DNA of 64,000 bases from Mimachlamys varia. Lineage: Eukaryota; Mollusca; Bivalvia; Pectinida; Pectinidae. Below the pieces are notes generated by a model, which did not search any database, had not been told where the DNA came from, and was given only the letters and a program-made list of their open reading frames with translations. This document shows, one piece after another, positions 28,201 through 42,147 of the stretch (position 1 is the stretch's first letter; the number at the start of each line of letters is the position of its first letter). Made by a program: the position numbers and the translations under genes. The DNA lies in contig OX392527.1 of the NCBI GenBank assembly GCA_947623455.1, positions 49,458,401-49,522,400 of the forward strand. The letters are read 5' to 3'.

Positions 28201-31200
28201 TCCAGTTGTCCGAAGCAGACGCCCGTAGCGAGCTAAAATGCCACGAAACTTCTGATAAAATGTCATTTGAAGTCTTTGCCATGTATGTATCTGTGAATCC
28301 AGGCAGTTGTCACTAGTGTTGAACTTCAAATATTAAAGTTATTAGCTCTAAAGCTTAGTAATAACATATAGTAAATTATTTAGTTGTGTGAGTCCTTTAA
28401 GAGAACTAGCCATGTGCTCAATGAACTTGAACTCTATAACCTTTTCTGTGCTTCCGGTTTTTTATTTTTTCAAAGACAACCACTGTCATTAAGTGTTAGC
28501 ACATTTTTTCAGTATGCAGATATATTTAATTTGAAAAAACCCTTCAAAATTAGCTAAATTCTGGCTAAACATGGCCCTATGTTGAAGCCTGTATTGTTGG
28601 ACTGACCCTTATACTCAGGTTTTAAATAAAGTTTGATTCAATAACCTGTAATAATTGATATGCGTGTGTGTTAGAAGTACTTCCTTGATATATGTAGCAG
28701 GTTTTAAGCATCCAATAGAGATAGAATCTAGTGTGTTGTCCTGCACAACCAGCACCCCCCCCCCCCCTTCCTAGTTCCAACTCTGGCCAGTCATTCTTAG
28801 GCTTCTTTATCCATACAAATTACAAATGTATGTGTTTTTTATAGCCAGAAGAAAGCAATAACTAGAACTAGTACGGAATAGGCTTGTATAAAAAATGCAC
28901 ATATGAAATTATATATGTGTATGTGTCCCTTGTAGGTTTTGGTGGCTTAATCCAACTTAAAATTCCATATTTTTAGTTAATTGTAGGTATTTCTTTATTC
29001 CCGTCACAATATATACCTTGTTCAACATCTTGTTTATTGATTTAATGTGTTTGTAATCTTTGTTTACACATACAATAAGCTGTTTATGGCATTGCATCTC
29101 CCCTACCCCCAATATTCTCCCTGTAAAGTGGCTGCACCCCGGGGAGCTATAAGTGTTATATGTAAGCCTGTGTAATTGATAGATAAACAGTTAAGATGGA
29201 TATCTAATAACCCTTTATGACTCAAGTTTTCTGTAGAATTTTGGAGTTTTGTGTGAATTCTAAATGTGTTTAATTGTTAAAATTAAATGAAATTTACTTA
29301 AAATAAGAAATTAATTACTTCAGAGACTGTAAAATTAACAGAAAGTAAAATAACAAGATTTCTTTTCCAAAACTGTTGAGTGGTATGCGTATTTGATCTG
29401 TGGGCAAAATATGAAATTGCTAATTGCGTGCTTAATTGAGGTGCTAGAGGTTAATGTTATGCAAAAGAAATGAAAAAAATCTGGTGCTAACACTGAATAG
29501 CAAACGTACATCAGGTGCAATAACTTGTGTTTTCTTCATAATTTATTATTCAATTTCAACCAAGCTTCACCATTTTACTCGGAAATGTATATGCTTTCAA
29601 ATAGTTAACTTTATTTCAACATCTTAAAGGTTTGGGACCCTTTAAAGGAATCACACAACTAAATCAGCCTATCACGAAGTGTTTCATACGTTTGTAGTCC
29701 CTACCGAAAATTTGTTCCGGCTAAGTACAGTGATTCTGAATAATCTAAATAGGTAATTGTTGACATTTTCTGCATTGAATGAAATCTATAGATATTTAAC
29801 TTTACAAAAATGTATACTTTTGGTAGATTTTGATATGTGATGGCGGATTGATATGGGGTCAAAAGTCAGAGGGTGTTCCCGTCCCCTTTCACTGGTTTGA
29901 TATGTAAATTTCCAGTTGTCCGAAGCAGACGCCCGTAGCGAGCTAAAATGCCACGAAACTTCTGATAAAATGTCATTTGAAGTCTTTGCCATGTATGTAT
30001 CTGTGAATCCAGGCAGTTGTCACTAGTGTTGAACTTCAAATATTAAAGTTATTAGCTCTAAAGCTTAGTAATAACATATAGTAAATTATTTAGTTGTGTG
30101 AGTCCTTTAAGAGAACTAGCCATGTGCTCAATGAACTTGAACTCTATAACCTTTTCTGTGCTTCCGGTTTTTTATTTTTTCAAAGACAACCACTGTCATT
30201 AAGTGTTAGCACATTTTTTCAGTATGCAGATATATTTAATTTGAAAAAACCCTTCAAAATTAGCTAAATTCTGGCTAAACATGGCCCTATGTTGAAGCCT
30301 GTATTGTTGGACTGACCCTTATACTCAGGTTTTAAATAAAGTTTGATTCAATAACCTGTAATAATTGATATGCGTGTGTGTTAGAAGTACTTCCTTGATA
30401 TATGTAGCAGGTTTTAAGCATCCAATAGAGATAGAATCTAGTGTGTTGTCCTGCACAACCAGCACCCCCCCCCCCCCTTCCTAGTTCCAACTCTGGCCAG
30501 TCATTCTTAGGCTTCTTTATCCATACAAATTACAAATGTATGTGTTTTTTATAGCCAGAAGAAAGCAATAACTAGAACTAGTACGGAATAGGCTTGTATA
30601 AAAAATGCACATATGAAATTATATATGTGTATGTGTCCCTTGTAGGTTTTGGTGGCTTAATCCAACTTAAAATTCCATATTTTTAGTTAATTGTAGGTAT
30701 TTCTTTATTCCCGTCACAATATATACCTTGTTCAACATCTTGTTTATTGATTTAATGTGTTTGTAATCTTTGTTTACACATACAATAAGCTGTTTATGGC
30801 ATTGCATCTCCCCTACCCCCAATATTCTCCCTGTAAAGTGGCTGCACCCCGGGGAGCTATAAGTGTTATATGTAAGCCTGTGTAATTGATAGATAAACAG
30901 TTAAGATGGATATCTAATAACCCTTTATGACTCAAGTTTTCTGTAGAATTTTGGAGTTTTGTGTGAATTCTAAATGTGTTTAATTGTTAAAATTAAATGA
31001 AATTTACTTAAAATAAGAAATTAATTACTTCAGAGACTGTAAAATTAACAGAAAGTAAAATAACAAGATTTCTTTTCCAAAACTGTTGAGTGGTATGCGT
31101 ATTTGATCTGTGGGCAAAATATGAAATTGCTAATTGCGTGCTTAATTGAGGTGCTAGAGGTTAATGTTATGCAAAAGAAATGAAAAAAATCTGGTGCTAA

Positions 31201-34200
31201 CACTGAATAGCAAACGTACATCAGGTGCAATAACTTGTGTTTTCTTCATAATTTATTATTCAATTTCAACCAAGCTTCACCATTTTACTCGGAAATGTAT
31301 ATGCTTTCAAATAGTTAACTTTATTTCAACATCTTAAAGGTTTGGGACCCTTTAAAGGAATCACACAACTAAATCAGCCTATCACGAAGTGTTTCATACG
31401 TTTGTAGTCCCTACCGAAAATTTGTTCCGGCTAAGTACAGTGATTCTGAATAATCTAAATAGGTAATTGTTGACATTTTCTGCATTGAATGAAATCTATA
31501 GATATTTAACTTTACAAAAATGTATACTTTTGGTAGATTTTGATATGTGATGGCGGATTGATATGGGGTCAAAAGTCAGAGGGTGTTCCCGTCCCCTTTC
31601 ACTGGTTTGATATGTAAATTTCCAGTTGTCCGAAGCAGACGCCCGTAGCGAGCTAAAATGCCACGAAACTTCTGATAAAATGTCATTTGAAGTCTTTGCC
31701 ATGTATGTATCTGTGAATCCAGGCAGTTGTCACTAGTGTTGAACTTCAAATATTAAAGTTATTAGCTCTAAAGCTTAGTAATAACATATAGTAAATTATT
31801 TAGTTGTGTGAGTCCTTTAAGAGAACTAGCCATGTGCTCAATGAACTTGAACTCTATAACCTTTTCTGTGCTTCCGGTTTTTTATTTTTTCAAAGACAAC
31901 CACTGTCATTAAGTGTTAGCACATTTTTTCAGTATGCAGATATATTTAATTTGAAAAAACCCTTCAAAATTAGCTAAATTCTGGCTAAACATGGCCCTAT
32001 GTTGAAGCCTGTATTGTTGGACTGACCCTTATACTCAGGTTTTAAATAAAGTTTGATTCAATAACCTGTAATAATTGATATGCGTGTGTGTTAGAAGTAC
32101 TTCCTTGATATATGTAGCAGGTTTTAAGCATCCAATAGAGATAGAATCTAGTGTGTTGTCCTGCACAACCAGCACCCCCCCCCCCCCTTCCTAGTTCCAA
32201 CTCTGGCCAGTCATTCTTAGGCTTCTTTATCCATACAAATTACAAATGTATGTGTTTTTTATAGCCAGAAGAAAGCAATAACTAGAACTAGTACGGAATA
32301 GGCTTGTATAAAAAATGCACATATGAAATTATATATGTGTATGTGTCCCTTGTAGGTTTTGGTGGCTTAATCCAACTTAAAATTCCATATTTTTAGTTAA
32401 TTGTAGGTATTTCTTTATTCCCGTCACAATATATACCTTGTTCAACATCTTGTTTATTGATTTAATGTGTTTGTAATCTTTGTTTACACATACAATAAGC
32501 TGTTTATGGCATTGCATCTCCCCTACCCCCAATATTCTCCCTGTAAAGTGGCTGCACCCCGGGGAGCTATAAGTGTTATATGTAAGCCTGTGTAATTGAT
32601 AGATAAACAGTTAAGATGGATATCTAATAACCCTTTATGACTCAAGTTTTCTGTAGAATTTTGGAGTTTTGTGTGAATTCTAAATGTGTTTAATTGTTAA
32701 AATTAAATGAAATTTACTTAAAATAAGAAATTAATTACTTCAGAGACTGTAAAATTAACAGAAAGTAAAATAACAAGATTTCTTTTCCAAAACTGTTGAG
32801 TGGTATGCGTATTTGATCTGTGGGCAAAATATGAAATTGCTAATTGCGTGCTTAATTGAGGTGCTAGAGGTTAATGTTATGCAAAAGAAATGAAAAAAAT
32901 CTGGTGCTAACACTGAATAGCAAACGTACATCAGGTGCAATAACTTGTGTTTTCTTCATAATTTATTATTCAATTTCAACCAAGCTTCACCATTTTACTC
33001 GGAAATGTATATGCTTTCAAATAGTTAACTTTATTTCAACATCTTAAAGGTTTGGGACCCTTTAAAGGAATCACACAACTAAATCAGCCTATCACGAAGT
33101 GTTTCATACGTTTGTAGTCCCTACCGAAAATTTGTTCCGGCTAAGTACAGTGATTCTGAATAATCTAAATAGGTAATTGTTGACATTTTCTGCATTGAAT
33201 GAAATCTATAGATATTTAACTTTACAAAAATGTATACTTTTGGTAGATTTTGATATGTGATGGCGGATTGATATGGGGTCAAAAGTCAGAGGGTGTTCCC
33301 GTCCCCTTTCACTGGTTTGATATGTAAATTTCCAGTTGTCCGAAGCAGACGCCCGTAGCGAGCTAAAATGCCACGAAACTTCTGATAAAATGTCATTTGA
33401 AGTCTTTGCCATGTATGTATCTGTGAATCCAGGCAGTTGTCACTAGTGTTGAACTTCAAATATTAAAGTTATTAGCTCTAAAGCTTAGTAATAACATATA
33501 GTAAATTATTTAGTTGTGTGAGTCCTTTAAGAGAACTAGCCATGTGCTCAATGAACTTGAACTCTATAACCTTTTCTGTGCTTCCGGTTTTTTATTTTTT
33601 CAAAGACAACCACTGTCATTAAGTGTTAGCACATTTTTTCAGTATGCAGATATATTTAATTTGAAAAAACCCTTCAAAATTAGCTAAATTCTGGCTAAAC
33701 ATGGCCCTATGTTGAAGCCTGTATTGTTGGACTGACCCTTATACTCAGGTTTTAAATAAAGTTTGATTCAATAACCTGTAATAATTGATATGCGTGTGTG
33801 TTAGAAGTACTTCCTTGATATATGTAGCAGGTTTTAAGCATCCAATAGAGATAGAATCTAGTGTGTTGTCCTGCACAACCAGCACCCCCCCCCCCCCTTC
33901 CTAGTTCCAACTCTGGCCAGTCATTCTTAGGCTTCTTTATCCATACAAATTACAAATGTATGTGTTTTTTATAGCCAGAAGAAAGCAATAACTAGAACTA
34001 GTACGGAATAGGCTTGTATAAAAAATGCACATATGAAATTATATATGTGTATGTGTCCCTTGTAGGTTTTGGTGGCTTAATCCAACTTAAAATTCCATAT
34101 TTTTAGTTAATTGTAGGTATTTCTTTATTCCCGTCACAATATATACCTTGTTCAACATCTTGTTTATTGATTTAATGTGTTTGTAATCTTTGTTTACACA

Positions 34201-35910
34201 TACAATAAGCTGTTTATGGCATTGCATCTCCCCTACCCCCAATATTCTCCCTGTAAAGTGGCTGCACCCCGGGGAGCTATAAGTGTTATATGTAAGCCTG
34301 TGTAATTGATAGATAAACAGTTAAGATGGATATCTAATAACCCTTTATGACTCAAGTTTTCTGTAGAATTTTGGAGTTTTGTGTGAATTCTAAATGTGTT
34401 TAATTGTTAAAATTAAATGAAATTTACTTAAAATAAGAAATTAATTACTTCAGAGACTGTAAAATTAACAGAAAGTAAAATAACAAGATTTCTTTTCCAA
34501 AACTGTTGAGTGGTATGCGTATTTGATCTGTGGGCAAAATATGAAATTGCTAATTGCGTGCTTAATTGAGGTGCTAGAGGTTAATGTTATGCAAAAGAAA
34601 TGAAAAAAATCTGGTGCTAACACTGAATAGCAAACGTACATCAGGTGCAATAACTTGTGTTTTCTTCATAATTTATTATTCAATTTCAACCAAGCTTCAC
34701 CATTTTACTCGGAAATGTATATGCTTTCAAATAGTTAACTTTATTTCAACATCTTAAAGGTTTGGGACCCTTTAAAGGAATCACACAACTAAATCAGCCT
34801 ATCACGAAGTGTTTCATACGTTTGTAGTCCCTACCGAAAATTTGTTCCGGCTAAGTACAGTGATTCTGAATAATCTAAATAGGTAATTGTTGACATTTTC
34901 TGCATTGAATGAAATCTATAGATATTTAACTTTACAAAAATGTATACTTTTGGTAGATTTTGATATGTGATGGCGGATTGATATGGGGTCAAAAGTCAGA
35001 GGGTGTTCCCGTCCCCTTTCACTGGTTTGATATGTAAATTTCCAGTTGTCCGAAGCAGACGCCCGTAGCGAGCTAAAATGCCACGAAACTTCTGATAAAA
35101 TGTCATTTGAAGTCTTTGCCATGTATGTATCTGTGAATCCAGGCAGTTGTCACTAGTGTTGAACTTCAAATATTAAAGTTATTAGCTCTAAAGCTTAGTA
35201 ATAACATATAGTAAATTATTTAGTTGTGTGAGTCCTTTAAGAGAACTAGCCATGTGCTCAATGAACTTGAACTCTATAACCTTTTCTGTGCTTCCGGTTT
35301 TTTATTTTTTCAAAGACAACCACTGTCATTAAGTGTTAGCACATTTTTTCAGTATGCAGATATATTTAATTTGAAAAAACCCTTCAAAATTAGCTAAATT
35401 CTGGCTAAACATGGCCCTATGTTGAAGCCTGTATTGTTGGACTGACCCTTATACTCAGGTTTTAAATAAAGTTTGATTCAATAACCTGTAATAATTGATA
35501 TGCGTGTGTGTTAGAAGTACTTCCTTGATATATGTAGCAGGTTTTAAGCATCCAATAGAGATAGAATCTAGTGTGTTGTCCTGCACAACCAGCACCCCCC
35601 CCCCCCCTTCCTAGTTCCAACTCTGGCCAGTCATTCTTAGGCTTCTTTATCCATACAAATTACAAATGTATGTGTTTTTTATAGCCAGAAGAAAGCAATA
35701 ACTAGAACTAGTACGGAATAGGCTTGTATAAAAAATGCACATATGAAATTATATATGTGTATGTGTCCCTTGTAGGTTTTGGTGGCTTAATCCAACTTAA
35801 AATTCCATATTTTTAGTTAATTGTAGGTATTTCTTTATTCCCGTCACAATATATACCTTGTTCAACATCTTGTTTATTGATTTAATGTGTTTGTAATCTT
35901 TGTTTACACA

Positions 35911-36946
35911 TACAATAAGCTGTTTATGGCATTGCATCTCCCCTACCCCCAATATTCTCCCTGTAAAGTGGCTGCACCCCGGGGAGCTATAAGTGTTATA
36001 TGTAAGCCTGTGTAATTGATAGATAAACAGTTAAGATGGATATCTAATAACCCTTTATGACTCAAGTTTTCTGTAGAATTTTGGAGTTTTGTGTGAATTC
36101 TAAATGTGTTTAATTGTTAAAATTAAATGAAATTTACTTAAAATAAGAAATTAATTACTTCAGAGACTGTAAAATTAACAGAAAGTAAAATAACAAGATT
36201 TCTTTTCCAAAACTGTTGAGTGGTATGCGTATTTGATCTGTGGGCAAAATATGAAATTGCTAATTGCGTGCTTAATTGAGGTGCTAGAGGTTAATGTTAT
36301 GCAAAAGAAATGAAAAAAATCTGGTGCTAACACTGAATAGCAAACGTACATCAGGTGCAATAACTTGTGTTTTCTTCATAATTTATTATTCAATTTCAAC
36401 CAAGCTTCACCATTTTACTCGGAAATGTATATGCTTTCAAATAGTTAACTTTATTTCAACATCTTAAAGGTTTGGGACCCTTTAAAGGAATCACACAACT
36501 AAATCAGCCTATCACGAAGTGTTTCATACGTTTGTAGTCCCTACCGAAAATTTGTTCCGGCTAAGTACAGTGATTCTGAATAATCTAAATAGGTAATTGT
36601 TGACATTTTCTGCATTGAATGAAATCTATAGATATTTAACTTTACAAAAATGTATACTTTTGGTAGATTTTGATATGTGATGGCGGATTGATATGGGGTC
36701 AAAAGTCAGAGGGTGTTCCCGTCCCCTTTCACTGGTTTGATATGTAAATTTCCAGTTGTCCGAAGCAGACGCCCGTAGCGAGCTAAAATGCCACGAAACT
36801 TCTGATAAAATGTCATTTGAAGTCTTTGCCATGTATGTATCTGTGAATCCAGGCAGTTGTCACTAGTGTTGAACTTCAAATATTAAAGTTATTAGCTCTA
36901 AAGCTTAGTAATAACATATAGTAAATTATTTAGTTGTGTGAGTCCT
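35911..36946. repeat. Truncated terminal copy of the satellite
   Basis: This copy matches the monomer from its base 1 to base 1036. It then switches from the expected AGTCCTTTAA to AGTCCTATAC, and nothing after 36946 resembles the remaining 674 bp of the unit. The break lies inside the right arm of the internal inverted repeat, four bases short of its end. Confidence 0.95.
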
Positions 36947-37034
36947 ATACAGACTACTGATATTGGAACCCGGTATGTATCTGTATACGTACGGCCCTAT
37001 TATTATATGCCCTGGAAGTTCTGTTTTGGCATAT
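36947..37034. other. Junction between satellite and foldback element
   Basis: 88 bp of sequence unrelated to either neighbour. I see no gene or repeat in it. Confidence 0.5.
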
Positions 37035-38862
37035 TAGTCCAGTCATTTTAGCAAAAAAACAGGCCTTACCTCAAACTAATTGCAAAAAAAAATATTTTTT
37101 GATTTTTGGAATGGTTATCATTTGTATCAGGAAAAAAGTCTATATCGATCAAAATTTGGGAAATTAATTTTTTAGCCATTTTTATGGTCCAGAAACAAGA
37201 AAAATTACATATATGACAGTTTTTGAAGTGAAATATTTAGCTATTTTACAATAATTAACATATGAAATTAATTGTATAGGAATACCAAATTGAGTAGAGC
37301 TCAGAATAACCAAAACTTGTCACCAAAAGCAATCTATCAACGATTAAATCAACTATCAAAATGGCTATTTCTTTTGTTTAATTTAACAATATTGACGTTT
37401 TTGCTCATTTTGAATGGAAAAGATTAAAATATCTGACTCTAAACAAACTAAATCTACACTTAGTTGCTGAAACCAAAACATATTAAGTAATTTTAATTAA
37501 TAAGAATTGGTATATTTTTATGTAAACAAATAATATGACACTTCTTAATTGACCAGTTGAACCAATTTGGTGTTATTTGATGCCTACATGAACAATATCC
37601 GTATTTCTCTAACAAATATTTTGATTAAAATGAAAAGCAAATGCTTCCAATCAGTTCATATCCTTTTGTGTATTGTTTATATTGTTAAGAAACAATAAAT
37701 TTGGCAAGTTCTCTCAAAAAGTATATTCAATAACTGACGGTAAAAACTTCAATTCGTGCATTTTTGCCTGAACACTACAAAAATGGCAAAGTCCATCAAT
37801 ATGAACAACATAAATCATATTTTTTCGAATATGTCTTGTCCGATTTGAATATAATTTTGCCAATGGAACCACCATAAAACTTATGATTTCATGAGATTAA
37901 TTTGAAGTTAAAGATTCCTTTACTTTAGTATTTTCATTAAAAATTAAGTATCCCACCATTCATTTCCATTATCAGAATATGAAAAATCAATTTATTTAAA
38001 GTTGACATCAATCATAAATTTAAATTTACTTTTATCCAGAAGGCTACGTCATGGTGGTAATTACTGCCAAATTATTTCAAAATCCATCAAAAAATCAAGA
38101 AATATATTCACAATTTTGTTGTTGAAAAACGTGGACTTAGCCAATTTTAGTGGTCAAGTCAAATTTGCACCAAATGTGGTTTTCATCTACCTAATTTCAA
38201 GTAATATAATGGAGGTATCTTGTCAAATGTTTTATTTTTTGTTAAGAATAACTTGCATAGAAAATAATTTAATGCACATTTCAGCATATGCTGAAGGTAT
38301 TTATGAAATATTGTTCACATAAATCGATGAATCATTCAATTTTATTTAAAATCAGCTCCAAATCAGACAAACTTTGAGCAGCCATATAATTTAAAAGGTG
38401 TAAGTTAAATAGATCATTTTCTGAAATAAGCAAACTATAATTATGTGAATACATTCTCATAAAACAAGAATCAATACTGACGTTGATTGATTGAGTAATC
38501 TTTCGTAAAAATCCAACACAAGCTGAAATATTGATAAATTAACAACATTTTAGTGATTTCCAAGGTGTCATAATTTTTTTCGTAAAACCATTCAAACTGT
38601 TTTGATATTGATTTTGTGTTGTACAACAAACAGGCTTGTCCTACAATGCTTTATAGTTATCCTGTATTACAAATGATGTTGATATTTGGGTTAAAAAATG
38701 GTCCATCAAGTAATTTTTTATGGGTAGAAAAAAACTATTTTCCCCAGCTTTGATTAATGTAGACTTTTTTTCTGTTACAATGTATACTAAAACCTGTATG
38801 AAAAACCAAAAATAAAATCTTTTGCAATTAGTTTGAGGTAAAATCATAAAATGACTGGACTA
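37035..38862. mobile_element. 1.8-kb diverged foldback (inverted-repeat) element
   Basis: The outermost 16 bases, TAGTCCAGTCATTTTA at 37035-37050, are matched perfectly in reverse complement at 38847-38862. Inside these the two arms stay alignable with mismatches and indels for at least 150 bp, including the shared block ACCTCAAACTAATTGCAAAA. Further inverted matches occur near the centre: 37781-37798 against 38127-38145, and ACCACCAT near 37868 against ATGGTGGT near 38051. The symmetry axis is near 37960. The middle of each arm is poorly matched. The interior is very AT-rich. A 106-codon frame at 38002-38322 has no recognisable features and I treat it as chance. It is most likely a non-autonomous terminal-inverted-repeat or foldback transposon; an old inverted duplication is the alternative. 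Confidence 0.65.
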
Positions 38863-39435
38863 TATAATATTATACTGCGTTAGAAATTTTGAAGATTTTC
38901 AAGCCGAATTAGTTGTCTAGTTCTGATATATTCGTTTACTCTACTTATTTTCCATCGCCAAATACCGGCCCCGATTGATTGTACTTCGCTACGCTCCACT
39001 GGATAAGTGTCCGACGAATGCATATTTTATTGTGACCACAGGCACATGTTTATCTACGTCATAGGGGCGATAACTCCCACAGGCTTATCCCCCAAATCAC
39101 CTGTACAGGTAAGTACTTCCGCTAGACGTCGGTGAATCATTGTCAAAACTTTTGGACGGGTCCATTATCATTGGGTAAAAAGCTCAAACTCACAATAAGC
39201 TGTGATAATTATCGCTCCGGGATATGTCAAAACAGATATCTATTAACATTCAATTGACGCTTCAAATATTGTCAGATGCTAAATTTTTTATTTAAGTCGT
39301 GGTTCTGATAACCAACGCGTCCGTATCACCATTTTGTACAACCTTACTTACCTAAAAGACAGAATAAGCACTCCCACTAATAATAGAAGTTATGCGAGTA
39401 ACCTTTTAGTTATAAACTTTTCGAGGACAGAGAAG
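38863..39435 (+). promoter_or_regulatory. Presumed promoter and 5' leader of the testican-like gene
   Basis: A 573-bp stretch between the foldback element and the start codon. Its middle part (about 38950-39140) is less AT-rich than its surroundings and contains TACGTCAT near 39055, a CRE/ATF-like site. No convincing TATA box is seen. CAG|GTAAGTA at 39106-39115 is a strong consensus 5' splice site, so a non-coding first exon ending at 39108, followed by a short 5'-UTR intron, is possible. The transcription start cannot be read from the sequence. Confidence 0.35.
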
Positions 39436-39618
39436 ATGGCCGGCCCACGTTTGTTAGCACCGATTTTGGTGCTTATTGTTATAATATGGAATGTAGATGC
39501 AGAACGTTTAAAAAGTCGTGTCCATGGGAAAATGCATCGTTTAAATCTGGGAGATTTCAAAAATCTTCGTCGTGAAGCGAGAGGGAAAGTAGGCCACAGC
39601 CGAATACACGACATGATG
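39436..39618 (+). CDS. SPOCK: Testican-like exon 1: signal peptide and N-terminus (aa 1-61)
   Basis: The start was chosen at 39436 because this Met opens a typical secretory signal: a short start with one Arg, a hydrophobic run LLAPILVLIVIIW, and a likely cleavage after VDA at residue 22. It also has A at -3 and G at +4. An in-frame Met at 39334 would put 34 polar residues ahead of the signal and is unlikely. After cleavage the segment is basic (Lys/Arg/His-rich). The exon ends in phase 0 at ATG|GTAAGT. The antisense 80-aa frame over the same bases is a shadow. Confidence 0.88.
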
Positions 39619-42108
39619 GTAAGTGACAACACGGGATGGTACCACCTGTATTTACCTGTTTAGAATTACAGGTATCGCGTGATCAGTATGGTCTGAGTTT
39701 ACCATTACATAAGGTGATTGTCTATAAATATTAAAACTATTCTTTCTCTTCCTGTATATTCTTTACTTTGATTGAATTTTATTATTAAACTTTAAAACAG
39801 ATATCAATAAAAAGTATAAAAGATGTATGTATATTTATAAGCTGATAATAATGAGTAGAAATTAATAAATAAGTAAGGTGAAACAATAATAGCACTTTTT
39901 CATGTATGCATATATTTTAATACCATTATATGTTGAAAGAGATATCGATATAAACAAATATTTCCTGATAAATGTCAACTAATGTCATGTGATAATGGAA
40001 ATTTACTTTGTGAGTGTTATATTTTGGCACCTATCCAAAATGTTGTCCTATACTTAATGTTGCATCATGTCTAATATAAAAATATAAACGACATCCATAT
40101 ATTCAGATAATCTAATGATTTAAAGACCCAATTATATACGTAACTTTCGGCAAAACTTGAAGCAAAAATCAAGCCTGATATATATTTTTAGATTCATTTA
40201 AGAGTATAATTATATATATACATGTATATAATTAACTGATATCAGCCACATTCAAGATGAATTTGTAAACACATGTCCATTTCGAATGGTCTTGGATTTT
40301 TTTGTCAAGAATTTCTTGTTAGTTACCACTCAGGTTTACTGCGTTTTAGGCTTATTTTTGCATGGTTATCAACTGGATTTTTTTTTTATAATGTTTCAGG
40401 ATCCCGAAAAATTTCCTGAAGTTACGTATATATATTGGGCCTTTAAAGACATGACATTGATTTAGGCCTAAGATATACAATATCATTCAATTTGAACAGG
40501 AAGTAATTATACAAACTATTTTTAAGGAGCAAACATAAATACATTTATAGTATATACATTTAATTGTATATATGCTTTTAAAAATAAAAACATCTTTCAA
40601 CTCATGACTGAATGCAAATTAGAAAATATATTCAACACAAATGAATCATATCGTTACAATTGTGATTTATAATTTCATAAAAATATATATGCCACATGTC
40701 CATTAGAAAATTTTCATTCATCAAAGCAACACACACATATTTGTTCAATGAATAATGATAGATAATGTGACATGAGCAAATAGATGGGAAATAATTAATT
40801 TTGCACTCAACTTATAACTACCGGTATATATATCCCTATCATATTTCTAATTATTTCAAACACCTTTTTTATGGAATAAAACCATACATTGTAAAGTGAA
40901 CATTTAAGGTGAGTAGGATATATTGGAATTTTGATTTTGAAAATTATATTTGGTATTTGATAGTAAGGGATAATGAAAAGCCCACCATCAAGGGGTTCGC
41001 AAAATGTAGGTGCGTCATTCTATATAATGGAACATGCATAATTGCAATATGATGCATGTTTTGAAACTGCTGTGGGAGAAATATTAATGTGATAAAATAT
41101 TAACAAATATTAAAAGAAAATTAAAAATAACTGAGAGAGCATTAATCTCAATATATTAAATATCTTTTAATTGTAACATGGTAGTTCATTGTATACATGT
41201 AGTTGTATGATCATGATCGTGAGATGTGGTGGTAGAGGATTTAAAGTACATGCATGTACCCCCCCCCCCCCCAACAGGTCCCAAGTTAATGTCATGGCCT
41301 CACAGTGAGGACTGAGGCATCATTCTCAATCACAACAAGCAGGCATTAACGTCCACTTTCATATGGTACAAGGATACAGAATATTTCTCAATGATACCAA
41401 GATGACGACCATGCATGAAACTTGCTCATAATATTTATCAACCTGCATCTCTCGATTTATGGATTTGTTTATATTTGTCAGCAGACATCAATTACAAAAA
41501 AATCCATATTCAGAGCAGCCCTAAATAATTCATCAACTGCAACATGTAAATGAAGCAGGGGTGTTGCTATCAAGAAAGGGAAAGTTCAGAATCAGAAAAT
41601 CGAAAGTGTCATGTTTATCGTGTAGCTAATTAGTAGTAAGCTGTCTAGATGTTGGTCATACAGATGTAGTTTTTAGTAAAGATCGGGGTAAGCAGCTGAT
41701 GAAAAAGAGTGTTATGTATACATACTTGATTTTTGTTCAGAAATCACTGAAGTGTATAATCAATGAATATACAATCAACTAGGTCAGCAAACTTCTACTT
41801 ATAAGTACAAATGTGTATCCCATATTCCCACCCCCTACATAAAATAATAGAATTGACTGAAGTTTTATCTTTCACAATATATGTTTTCCCCAAAGCTTAA
41901 CCTCAATTGAACTACATTGTATGAACAACAAATTTCTGAAAGTTAGTGAAAATACTCTCATCCCATCCTCCTCCCCGGCCCCAAACAGAAAAACTGCTTT
42001 TTTGAAAATATTGTCATGCAGGAAAACGTTTGGGGGTACACTGTGTGGCCAAACAAATATCCAGATATCTTTGTTGGTGCAATAACATGCACATACATGT
42101 TGCTTATC

Positions 42109-42147
<39 letters not shown>

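Larger units (their letters stand above)
1..36946. repeat. 1710-bp satellite tandem array (21.6 copies)
   Basis: The same 1710-bp block starts at 1, 1711, 3421 and so on to 35911, always exactly 1710 bp apart, so there are no net indels between copies. By eye the copies are identical, including a 13-C homopolymer. The array continues off the left edge and stops at 36946, where the last copy diverges abruptly. Overall it is AT-rich with scattered stops in all frames, and I recognise no protein, rRNA, tRNA or snRNA in it. A unit this long with this uniformity means very recent amplification or strong homogenisation, or an assembly that repeated one consensus unit; the sequence alone cannot separate these. 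Confidence 0.98.

Noticed and set aside
38002..38322. 106-codon plus-strand frame
   Set aside because: It lies in the right half of the AT-rich foldback element, with low-complexity composition and no domain. Chance frame.
39334..39435. Upstream in-frame Met as the start of the testican-like protein
   Set aside because: It would place 34 polar residues before an excellent signal peptide; the Met at 39436 has the better start context.
39390..39632. 80-codon minus-strand frame
   Set aside because: Antisense shadow of coding exon 1.
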